Assembly: GCA_033819885.1 (NCBI GenBank)
Contig: JAQYUZ010000051.1
Coordinates: 52,325 to 116,324, forward strand
DNA length: 64,000 nt
Direction of reading: 5' to 3'
Source: Microbotryomycetes sp. JL201
Lineage: Eukaryota; Basidiomycota; Microbotryomycetes
Below, one piece after another: positions 1 to 11,020 of this stretch; the first letter of the stretch is position 1, and every line of letters starts with the position of its first letter. The notes under the pieces were generated by a model, which saw only the letters and a list, made by a program, of their open reading frames with translations, had not been told where the DNA came from and ran no database searches. A program made the translations under genes and the position numbers.

Positions 1-352
1 TTTGGGCGAGTAAAGTCCCAACATGTTCCACAAGATGGAACCGGACGTTGGTTGGTTGTCTCTTGTCTCTTACTGTCGGAGGGACACGAGTCTCGAAATG
101 GTGAGAGTAACGCAAGAATTGTGACGATACAAGTTGCGCGAATAAAAGCGTACAGTACCGCTACTCGGGCAGGTCATCATTCGATCTCTTACTCGCCTCG
201 TAGATAGTCTACGTTCTCACGCGTTGGGTTCTTTCTCATCCCCGATCGCGATGTGTTGCAGAAAAGCACTTTGTTGTCAATATCAAAACCAAGACCCAAA
301 ATAATCAAAATGAAACCATTGCCCGGGTAAATAAAAGGAGCAGAGGCAGCTA
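1..352. other. Intergenic, downstream of FAS2
   Basis: This stretch lies beyond the FAS2 stop codon. No open frame of convincing length or recognisable product is seen on either strand. It probably holds the FAS2 3' untranslated region and terminator. Confidence 0.4.
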
Positions 353-3300
353 TCAAGCCTTTGCGATAACGACGGCAATGCTGACGTCGTCATCATGACT
401 CAACGACACCTCGAACGATTTGACTCCTTGCTTGTCGGCTACAGCTTTGGCGTCACCGTGCAAGACGATTGTCGGACCGGTCGACGTAGAAACGATTTCA
501 ATGTCTTTCATGCTAGAGCCTGCACCCTTTGAAGCGACTTTCAAAGACTTGAACTGTAAGTCAAATTAGAAGGAGAGAGAAGAAGAAACGTCAGCTCAAC
601 CTTGATTGAATGAGAGAAAGAGCAAAAAGGCGACGAACAGTAGCTTCTTTGGCTGACCACCTTGCGGCGAACGAGGCTTTCGAGTCTGGCGCACCGTTAC
701 AGTACTCGATTTCGGCCTCTGTAAAGTTGCGCTCGACGAACGAAAGATTATCCGTCGGAACTGACGAGATCAATTCGACGTCCGTTCCGACTCCAAACAC
801 GCCTTGAGCCAACGACGATGACGCGTTTGAAATGTTTGCGGTCGCAGCCGCGACGAGCTTGGTAGCGATGGCGGCATTGCGAGTATCTCGACGAGTCGAA
901 GGAACGTTTTGAAGCTTCTTCGGGAACGAGTACGAACCGAGCTTGTCGTCCTTGACCGCACGAGCGGCAGGGTTGAGCAAAACGGGTTGTTCGAGCTCGG
1001 GCGTGTAAGGCGGAGCGTCTTTAAGTTGAACGAGATTGCCCTTTGTGAAAAACTCGTTAAACTTGCGGTAAGAAGCAATCCGTCGAACATTGTTGGCTTG
1101 AGCGTAGGCGGCAAACTGTGACGGCTCGAGCGAAGCGAGCAAGTAACGAGGGTGCACGACCAAGCAAGCGCCACCGACTTGACCGAAACCGAACGACGTC
1201 AACAAACCAGCTTTAATGCCGTCCGTTTGGATAGACTTTGACGGGTACAACAAGTACTCAAACTTGCGCAACTCGGGCGAGATGTTGTCGGCGTTGCGGT
1301 TGCCCGGAATCAAACCCGATTGGATCACTTGGGTCAAACCGTTCAACATCCAAGCGGCAGCACCACCCTTAGGGTGACTGTGGACGAGATCGATTTGATC
1401 AACTCTCCGGCAGCACGACCCCGAAACAAAACATAAACTGACCCAGTGAGCCACTTTTGCGCGACAACTGGGCACGCGTTGCCCTTGGCGCGACCGAGAT
1501 GCTTGAATTGATCATTGTACGCCATGCTCTCGTTCTTGTCATTGGCGACCGTCGAAGTGCCGTGGAACTGAAATCGCACGAGAGAGATGGATCGAGATTA
1601 GCCATACGGTTCCAAAATTGCCGGCCGGTCTATCGACTCACTGAAGCGACACCAATGTCATCAACGCCAAGACCCCAAACGGCAAGCGCGCGGCGCAAAG
1701 GAGCGATCGATTCGTCGTGGCCGACGAGCATGCCAAATGTAGCAAGAGCCTCAGACTCTTGCCTCTTTGCCTCGTTTTCGATGGACGCCAGACGTTCGGC
1801 GATCAAGTCATCTGGCATCTTGTCGTCAAGGCCCTTGGCCTCGACCTCCATCTTGAGCAACTCTGTCTCGTTCTCGAGCCACTGTGAGATCTGGCGGCGG
1901 CGGAACTCGAGCTGACGACGACGGTAAGCGACATCAAGGGTGTGAGTCGGGTACTTGACGTTGACTTGTCGAGCAGTGCCCATGACGCCGAGACCAGGAG
2001 CAGGAATCGAACGTCCAGCCTTGTCGGTTGCGGTCGCCGTGTAGGCAACGACTGAGGATCATCACACGTGATCAGGACATGCTTGCCAGCAAGGACGTTC
2101 GATGCTCATAAACTTACTGCCGTAAATCGTAGCGCCCATCTCGATGGCAGTCTTTGCTGACATGAGAACTTGGGCACCGCAACCTTGGGCTTCCACTGCA
2201 AGACGGGGGCCGCTAATGTCAGAAATAGAAAGAGAAAGCCCGAGACGCCTTATCACTCACTAAAACCGGCACGGGTGCTCGTCGTCGGGCGCGACATTTC
2301 GGTCGGCTCGCGACCGGCAGCAAATTCGGTCTCGCTATTCGAAGTTGCCTTCATGTTGGCAAACTCGAACGAGCCCTCTTCCGAAAAGTCGTCAAATCCA
2401 CCAGTGACCATGACCTTGGCTTTGCCACTCAGAATGGTATCGCAAGCAATCTCGACGGACTGCAAGGCCGTGGCGCAGGCACCGACAGGAATCTTGACCG
2501 GACCGGCAGACGACAGCAGGAGCAAGTTGACCCAGCCAGCGACAGTGTTGATGAAACTGTAAGAGTGGGCGCATTCAGCATGGTCGACAGACAGTTCATA
2601 ACCGTATGCTCCTCTCGACTCACGTCTCTTGCAAAATGTCTTTTTGAACGTCCTTTTCTTCGCGGCGGTCTCGGAACATTTTAGAGAGAGACACCATGCC
2701 GCCCATACCTGAACCGAGGGACGTGCCCACTTCTGACGGGTGCACGTACTTGTACATCTCATAAGGGTCGGTAACACCAGCCATCATGAGCGCCTCGGAC
2801 ACGGACACGAGCGCCCAAAGCGAGGTGCGATCGACTTGGGCCGCAATATCGTCTGGAATGCCGAAAGCCTTGTGCGACCAGCCGGTTGGAACTTGAGGTA
2901 GACGCGTTAAAGATCAGCAGCTGGCCAGAGCATCCTGGCGAGACTTGAATACTCACTTTGACCGGCAACGAGACGGTCAAACTGAACCGACTTAGGTACC
3001 ATGATTTTGGCGCCCTTCTTGAACTTGACGAACCATTTGGAACCGTCGTCGGTGTAAATGTCGACCTTGTCGCCGTGTTCGCGCTTGAAGCGCTCTGCGT
3101 CTTCCGGAGAAGCCTCGATCGGCTCGAGGTCGTGCTGAATCTCGACCTCTTGGATCAAGCCCTTCTTCTTGGGGTCATAACCGCCGAACAATTCAGGCTC
3201 AATCATACGGATACCCGTGTGCGCGAGAATGTGCTTCTCGTACGCGGCCTTGACGTCCTTGTCGTCAAGAGGCTCGTTCGTCTTGGCGTCGACCCAGCCG

Positions 3301-6300
3301 ACATACAACGACCCGTCCTTAAGCCTGCCGTCAAAGTGCTTGATCAAGCCAGTAATGTAGGCCAGCTCGAGCGTGCCTTGGATTGAGAATTGCGCTTTCG
3401 ACTCCATCTCCCAACGTGTGCGAGATGAACCGAATGGACCGACTTCGGCATAACCCGTCAAGACAACGACCTTGTCCAAGTCAATCAAGCCTCGCAATTT
3501 CGTCAACTCGGAAGTGGCATCAACAGGCTTGAGTTCGGGGAATGGCAATGAGAATTGGGCGCGAGGCAAAACCTTGACTTGGAGATGAATCTGTTCAGCA
3601 TCAGGACCGTGCGTGACCTTGAAATCGGCAGAGTTGTCGACCGCGATGGCACGACGCGTCGCGGCAGTCTGGTTCAGGTTTGTGCGAATCTCGGTCGTCA
3701 AGTTGGCCAAGTCGGGCAACTTGTCCATACCGCCGTTAAGCTAATTGAGCGCCAGGTTGCAAAGGTCAGTACAACGCTCATTGCTGTTCAACAAGAACTT
3801 ACGTCAGCCCAAACCGGTTCGATCTGCGCAACGTCAAACAGGAGCGGATGCATGAGACCGAGGATGTTGAACGCCATCTCTTTGGCAGAGAATGTGCGGC
3901 AGCCTTGAGCCTCAATTCCTTCGGCCACCGTGTTTGTGGCAGACATAAGACCAGTGCCACGAGTCCAGCCTGCCCGACACAGCGTTCAAGTCAATCAATG
4001 TTGCCATTCGAGCGCAACTGACGTAAGAGAAAACTCACCGATCACAGCGCCTGCAATGCACAGATACTCGCCCCAACTCTCCGAGGACCACCTGTTGAAC
4101 AATGTCTCGAGCGAGATCTTGCTCTCCGAGTACAGACCGTCATTTCCAAACAAGCCGTGGTTGGGCGACAGGGGCAATACAACTTCGGTCGGGCGCGTGA
4201 CGAGCTGCAAGGCTGCCTTCTTTGTCTTGACGGCACCGAGCAGGCGCAACAAGTTGGTGAGCATGATGCGATGGGCGAGCTCAGACCTGTCATCGAGACC
4301 GTCAATCTCGCGACCGTTCTCGGGCAAGGCAGCGAAAGGCAAGATGTAGTCAAGATCCATGCCGAGACCTTTGTCCTTGTCGTAGATGTAGTCGACGAGG
4401 GCTTCAACGTCTTGCTTCGAGCCTTGGTTGAACGGTACAACAGTCAAGCTTGAACCTTTCGAGCCGCACTCTTGGTAGATTGCCTGATAGTACTCTACGG
4501 TCGCGCGGGAGTATCGCGAAGTCGTGACAATCACCTTGGCGCCACCAGCAAGGAGACCCTTGACGATTTCGACACCGATCGAGCCCTTGCCGACACCCGT
4601 CATGAGCGCGTTCTTGTGCTCGAATGTGACACCAGCGGTAGCGATCTCTTTGAGGATGTCGAGGTAAAGGGAGCTGTATGTGAGTCACGTATCAGTTGAT
4701 ATTACGAGTGCCGAGAACGGGAGAATAAGCTTACGTCAACTTGCTCGAATACTGCCAGTTGTTGCCGACCTTTCGCTTCAAATGAAGCAGAGGCATCTTG
4801 TCTTCAGGCAAGAAGGTGCTCTCGGTCACAGCGGCTGGACGCAAGAACTGACTGGACGAGCGGCGCGTGCGAGTGCCAGGCTTGCCACTCTTTGGCGCGA
4901 CCGCCGGCAGGTCCTTGCCGAGTCCGCGAACAACTTCGCCGTACAAGGAACGAATAGACTGCATGTGCTGCTTCGAGATTTGAGGCTGCAGCTTGATGAG
5001 CTTGTAGAGCTTTTCGATATGATCTTGCACCTTGTCGAGCTGTATACAACCGCGCAGAGCGTAAGCGGCTGCTCCAACTTGCTCAGACAAACGTAGCTTC
5101 TCACATTGACGCTCGGAACGGTAATCTTGGATCCGGCAGCCATCTCTGCCACGTACTTCTCCAATCGCGAGACTCCAGCGCGGTTGACTTCCTCATACAC
5201 GAGGTCACCCTTTGCCGAAATGCTCGTCTTGGGCGCCGTTGGGAACGTGACTACATGGAAGGAGCCAGTTTGTGAGCATAACCGATGACTCGTTCAAATC
5301 AATGCCGGAACGACTGACCATCCTTGTAGAGCGGTGGTTGTCCGATCATCTCCCGACAGTTCTCAAGCAAAGTCTGTCCAAATTGCTTGGCGAGGACGTA
5401 ATTCTCTCCGAGTTCGACCGGCGCATTGTCGATCGTGTATTGCATGTACTCGAGCTGGAGCAGATCATGCGAAACGTGGGTCAGCACTACGAAATCCTCA
5501 CGTGAGCCGGAGGCACTCACCAAGCTGGGGTCGCAACGGTTCATGATGACCAAGCAACGAGCGGTAATGTCGCGATCGACTGTTGTCAGACGGCCGAACA
5601 AGATGTCCATCCACATCATCAAAGCGTCCTGACGAACCCAGTTCCAGGACGAGTTGAAATGACGGGCCTTGAGCGGGTTGAACACGCCCTGAATGCCATT
5701 GATATACTCGTCACCGTGCTCGCGAGCGATCAAGTCGAGCTTGTCTTGCAACGTGGCCGTCTCGACTTTTTGCAAATCTGCCAAACGATGGCCAGTGCGA
5801 GAGTCCCTGCCAAGATAGCGGAGCAAGACTTCGACTTGTTGAGAGATGAAATCGTCTTGTTTGGCTTGCATTTTGTCGAGCTGCTCGCTATCGATCATGA
5901 CTCCCGCGGCAGCAGCTCCACCGCCGCCTCCCCCTCCACCACTCGACAAAGTGATGCCGGCTGTCTGCGCATAAGCTTGTGCGGCGGCGTCGAGGAAAGA
6001 CTTTGCCTCGCCCTCGCTGCCGAGACGCTTCGGTGGCTCCTGAGTCAATGCGATGAGCAGAACGCCGTCCGTACGACCAGGACCGAGACCCCAAGTCTTT
6101 GCGAGGTGAGCCTTGGCAGCCGAGAGACCGAAACCACCGGGCATCTTGCTGCCCATCATGCGAGACACGAGACCGGCAGTGTACTTGCCCAGAGATCCAC
6201 TGTATCCTTGCTGAAGGGCCGCACCGAGTTCGGACAGTGGCAGCTCTTCGCCCTTTTCAGGAGCGGACGAGAACTCGCCTTGCAAGTCGCCAAGGATCTC

Positions 6301-9300
6301 GTTCTGCAAGGTCGACTTGCCGCCGACGAGATCTTTGATTGATTTTGAAAGAGGGACTTCGCCGACGGGTTTTTTGAGCTTTTGGGCGATGATGACGCGA
6401 AGAGTGTCGACGGCTTTGAGAGGCTCGTCGGCAACAGCGGCGGCAGGGCCCGCAGACGCAGCGGGCGCCGGAGCAGCGGCCGCAACAGGAGCGGCCGCGA
6501 CGGGCGCGGGCGCAGCTGGGGCTGCAGCAGCCTCAGCAGCGGCAGGCGCCTCGGCGACCTCGTCCTCGAACTGGTAGTAAATTTCCTTCTGGTGCTTCGC
6601 AATGCAGTAAATCGAGCGCGACAAGCCGAGCGAAGTGTCATAGTTGTCGTACTTGAGTTTCTGAGTGCGAGTAGCCATGCCAGCAAGCGTAGGCGAAGGG
6701 CCAAGCTCAATCAATCGCTCAAACTTGAAGTCGGAGAAGAGGATATCTTGTGTCTCGATCCAGCGGACAGGTGATGCGAACTGGTAAGCGAGCAATTCGA
6801 TCAGACTGTACGAAATATCGTTATTAGGCGTGGCATTGACGAAAGCACGGATCTCTCTGTATCTTACATGGCGTAGCCAAGCTTGTTGCGGTTCTCCTGA
6901 GCCCCCCAGTTCTCCTCGTCCCAAGCCTTGAGGATCTTGTGCAGTCGAGGAGAGCTCGTTTGATTGTAGATCTTTTCGGCGTACTCTTTGGAGACGTCGT
7001 AGTGCTCTGCCGTCAAGTTGGGAATATACCGGCCGACGAGCAAGTCGGCGTTGAAGTGCGCCAAGTTGACCTTCTTGGACAAATCTGGAGTTCGACAGTC
7101 GAATCAGGAATTAGAAGACTGGGCTCACATGAACGGCGGAATGCTTACAAGTGCGGAAAGGCATGACACCGGCCCAAAGGTAGCGCGAGTGGAACGGCAC
7201 GTCGATACCAGGCAAAGGAATCGTGCTAGCCAGGACAAAAGGTCAGTTTTCACATGCCGCATCGAGTGAGCGCCAAGCACTCACGCAAAGCCACGCTCAA
7301 GCGTGATGTAGCCAGTCTTGGCTTGCAGCTCTTGTGCCGCCTTGAAGCACTCGTCGACAATCTCGCCGAGCTTTTCCTTGACTTCATCGATGGACATGAT
7401 CTCGGTGAGCTTGGCCAAGTCGATCTTCTGCACTTTGAGCAGGTTAAGGACGTTGCTGTGCACGCAAGCAGATAGAACGTCAGTAAACGTCACAGTAAAT
7501 AACAAGTCAGTGCACTCACGTCAAAGTTTGAAGAGCGACCAGGTGGCCGGCAACAACGTATTGCTGTCCTTCAACATTGTAGTTGACAACTTCGATGAGA
7601 ATGTTGCCACGGCGCGAGATGGTCTCGACAACTTCACGCAAAGCCGCGTCACCGAACGTCTTGCCGATCCTGGATGGGTTAACGGCGCACATAGCGTAGC
7701 TTGAGCGATTGAGCGAGTCGCGCTCGACGGCGCGTTGCATCGTAATACCGCGGTAGAAGACGACGTCGACCAGGGCCGAAATGGGCAGGATGTCTGCAAT
7801 CGACGCAAGAGCAGAATACTCGCCGAGCGAGTGGCCAGCAAACACGCACGAATCTTGGACGAGTCCGCGAGCCCTCATATCTTCGAAAGCCGCCTTTTCG
7901 GTGACGACAAGGGCAATCTGAGCGAATTGAGTCGCGTACAAAAGACCATTGGGTGAAGAGAACGTGTAGCGAGACGTGCGCAGGTCAATATCACCGAAAA
8001 GTGGCAAGGTCTTAACGTTGCCATCCTGATCGGTCGTCGTGTACGTCATCTCCATGTACTTCTGACGAGTCGCCTGTCCTTTCAAGCCACCGAAGTGCAC
8101 AGTCTTCTCTTTTGGATTGGTTCGCACAATCTCGAGGATCGAAAAGCCGTAGACTTGGCCGAGATGCTTGTCGGCAGCGTCCCAGACGGCACGAGCGACG
8201 GGCGACGAGTTGTACAGCTCCATTCCCATGCCAGGCTCTTGAGATCCTTGACCGGTGAACACGTAAGCAGTCGGCGCTTGCTCGATCTCGGCTGTACCTG
8301 ACAAGACTACAGTGTTCGATTCGACGTCGACCGTGTCGACCTTGATGAGTTTGTTGCCGCTCGAGGTCATGCCAACGTGCTTGAGCTTGACCTCCATGGC
8401 GTGCGAAGGCAAGCACATGGCTGTGAACCCGACCTCATATTTTTTGACGCGTTTGCCAACGTTGTCAGCGGCGACTTGCTCGACGAAGCGACGAGTGCGC
8501 GCTGATGAGTGCATGCCATGCGTGATTGTACCTGGCAACGATGCCAACGATGCAAAGTAAGGGTTGGTGTGAATCGGGTTCGTGTCTCCCGAGGTGAGCG
8601 AGTAATCGGCGTTGGTGGCTGGCGTCGAGAACGTCAACTCGCCCTCCTTGTTGAGCGAGTAGCCGCCGTTCTCGAACATGATGGGCTGGTCGAGAGCTGC
8701 GCCGTGACGTTTGAGATATTCGAGGACTGGGTCACCCTTCGTGACACCCTCGCCTTCGGACGAGTACTCGACCGTGGCAACCTTGATGGGCAGCTTTTGC
8801 TCGGGCGTGATGATGTACGCGCCACCTTCGACCGTGACACTCGAATAAGACGACTTGTCCGCGAAAGTGTAGCTCGACTCAACGCGGAATTGAAGTGTGG
8901 TGCCGACCGTGAGCGGCTTCGAGTCGTCGTCCCAGGCGAACCACTCTTTCGACTGCAAAACGGCGAGCGCCTCGGGAGACTTGATAGCCACGGAATAAGT
9001 CGGAACTTCGACGCGCGAGAACGTCTGGGCATAGTCGGTGAATTTGCCGCGGTACAGGAACGAGGATGTAACCTCGAGTACGGGCACCTTGTCACCAGTG
9101 GCAACGTCCTTGCCCTTGTCGGCAGCGGCCGAGACACGGTAGACGGTGCCGCGGACGGAAACTGTCTTGCCGCTGTCAGAGTTGGTGACGGATTGAATGC
9201 GCGAGGTCGATGTGACCACGTCTCCAGGAACGAGGGCAGGAGCGCCAGGGAGAACGCGGAAGCCATTCGACAAGTGAACGAGCTTGAGCAAATCTCCGTC

Positions 9301-9869
9301 GACTGTTGAAGGGAAGATGGGTTTCATGATGGACTGAGAGAGAGAGGGAAGGAGCGTTAGCGTAAGTCAGCTTGCTGAGAGACAGGCGGACGCCTACCTT
9401 CCATCCGAGCTTGATGGCAAAGTCCATTGGAACTTGCATGCCCGTCTTGTGGCCCTTCTTGTATGTCTCGCCATCGTTTCCAACAACGCGGCAAAAGGAC
9501 TCAATGTCGTCTTCGGTGATTGTGACTGTCTCGCCTTGGAACTCGTCGGTGATCTTGAGACTGTGCTGATCGTTGCCGAGCTCCCAGAGCTTCCAGTAAT
9601 GCTGAGAAAGGGTCACATGTGTCAGGTTTGTCTTATGCACCGACTGTGCAGTCTGAGTGGCCCACCTCTTTGATGCGAGCGTTGCGGTCGTCAGTGATCT
9701 CCTGGACGGGTGCGTAAGGCGCTGAGGGCTCATACTTGTACTTGAGCTCGAGCGGTACTGATGGCTTTGACGCATCGGGTTGGTGGTTGTGGAGCGTCAT
9801 GTTGATGACGCTCGACGCATTGTCGAAGGTGATGCTCAATGCGAGCGGCAAATCTGGAGCGGCGACCAT
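353..9869 (-). CDS. FAS2: Fatty acid synthase subunit, DH-MPT-ACP-KR-KS-PPT (FAS2)
   Basis: Large cytosolic type I fatty acid synthase chain, about 2,750 residues in about 20 exons. Rough domain order: MaoC-type dehydratase (to ~480), malonyl/palmitoyl transferase (GQGSQ at ~500, serine in GHSLGEY), MPT tail fused in frame to the region that opens ascomycete FAS2 (intron 6868-6810 joins GYA to ILIELLAYQ), Ala/Pro linker, one ACP (GGKS, phosphopantetheine serine ~1060), ketoreductase (YSESK), ketosynthase (Cys in PVGACAT, His in FHGTST and TGHPKGG) and phosphopantetheinyl transferase (GTDVELI, WSAKEA). The start is the ATG at 9869: the 68-codon first exon ends at RIKE, just before the conserved YWKLW. 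Acetyltransferase and enoyl reductase are missing and cannot fit upstream, where PSD2 runs divergently; they must be in an unlinked FAS1. The 66-nt intron 5520-5455 has no stop and keeps frame, so it could be mistaken for coding. Confidence 0.95.
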
Positions 9870-11020
9870 CGTGTGCTGTAGTTGTCCGTTTACCGAGGGA
9901 GTCGGAGGAAGCGATGAAGGTAAGATGCGAGTGAATGTCAGCGAACTGAGCAATGACAAAAGACAATGGCAGAAGCGCAGTCAAAGCTTCCGCGGCCTGT
10001 GCGAGTGGCTCCTGGAGGCGCGGACTGGGAAAACGGAGTGGACATGGCAGATAACAAGCCGGGGAGCATTCATGAGCTCGGGGTCAGGAACTGCGAGGCG
10101 CGTGTTGCCCTTTGTCCGCGCATGCGGACCTGTCGCCGTCGACTGCCCAACCTTGCGCGCTCGCTCAACCGCCGGCAAAGTCGCCATGAGGGCAGATGAG
10201 CAGGCCGATTCAGGCGTAGAAAGTGTTTGGCATCACAATTCGGGACGATGCTGTGTTTCTAGCCAGGTGATATGCAGGACAGCTCTGGTTCCGGCAGCAG
10301 GTCCAGGACAGTCCTTAGACGAATGACGATTGTGCGCGATTGTAGGGGTTGTACATCTCCGTCGGAACCGAGTGTCTCACCTGAGGAGTAGAGTAGGACC
10401 TCTGTGAGTCAGAGCTCAGAGCTCGACGTAGAGGGATGGAGAAGTAGATTGTTCAGGCCCATCGCCCCAACGTGCTGCTGCGCACCAGTCCTCCGCCGCC
10501 TCGGGACATGTCGCCAGGCGTCAGCGCGCTTCCTCAAACATTCACCCAGCTTGCCAATCCATATGTTCTCAGCAACCAGCCCTGCCTACGTGGTGGCTCA
10601 CAAGTCCGCAGATCAGTCACGTGACTGAAGCCTCCTCTTCCTTTTTCTGGTTGTTGTCCTTCCACACATCAGGGAAAGTCGGAAAGACACTTGAGCTGTA
10701 GACTTGGCCCTTCGGTCAAGCTCATTCTCGGCTGCTAGTGAGAGCTCCAAGAATAGTCTAGGTTGCTCGCTGGCCTACGCCTGCCTGCTAGTCAGAAAGC
10801 CTGTGGCCGACACTACGGCTGCCCCGTCGTGCCTTCAAGGGCGTCTGCTTGGATCTAGACAGCCCGCTCGGAATCACTGAGTTAAGGAGAAACGGTGCTC
10901 TCAAGCCGAGCCCTGTACGGCGACGGGGCAGTGCTTGCAAGTCGCTTTGAAAGCTGAGCGCGGCCGGGAGTGGCAACAGAAAGCTCCATCAGCACCTCAA
11001 AAGACGTTCCCGAGGCAAAA
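9870..11020. promoter_or_regulatory. Divergent promoter region of FAS2 and PSD2
   Basis: This 1.15 kb stretch separates the FAS2 ATG (minus) from the PSD2 ATG (plus). Open frames here lack an ATG or show no recognisable domain. Just upstream of the FAS2 ATG the minus strand has a possible short 5'UTR intron (GT at about 9892, AG at about 9875). Two lipid genes firing outward from one region suggests shared control, which is inference. Confidence 0.5.
10613..10628. promoter_or_regulatory. Perfect 16-bp palindrome with E-box core
   Basis: The bases TCAGTCACGTGACTGA read the same on both strands and centre on CACGTG, the classic bHLH (Cbf1/Pho4/Ino2-Ino4-like) core. The site lies about 740 bp upstream of the FAS2 ATG and about 390 bp upstream of the PSD2 ATG. 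The GTCACGTGAC core recurs at 36831-36840 upstream of the GH17 gene. Function is inferred from sequence only. Confidence 0.4.

Noticed and set aside
5455-5520. In-frame stretch continuing the FAS2 exon (22 codons)
   Set aside because: It starts GTGAGT, contains a CTGAC branch-like site and ends CTCCAG. Removing it joins DPSL to LEYMQY, matching the family, so it is an intron.
9869-9959. Upstream extension of the FAS2 reading frame
   Set aside because: The frame is open but has no ATG before 9869, and it contains a likely 5'UTR intron.
9736-10326. Plus-strand open frame of almost 200 codons across the FAS2 start
   Set aside because: Antisense to the first FAS2 exon, with no domain; the coding signal belongs to the minus strand.
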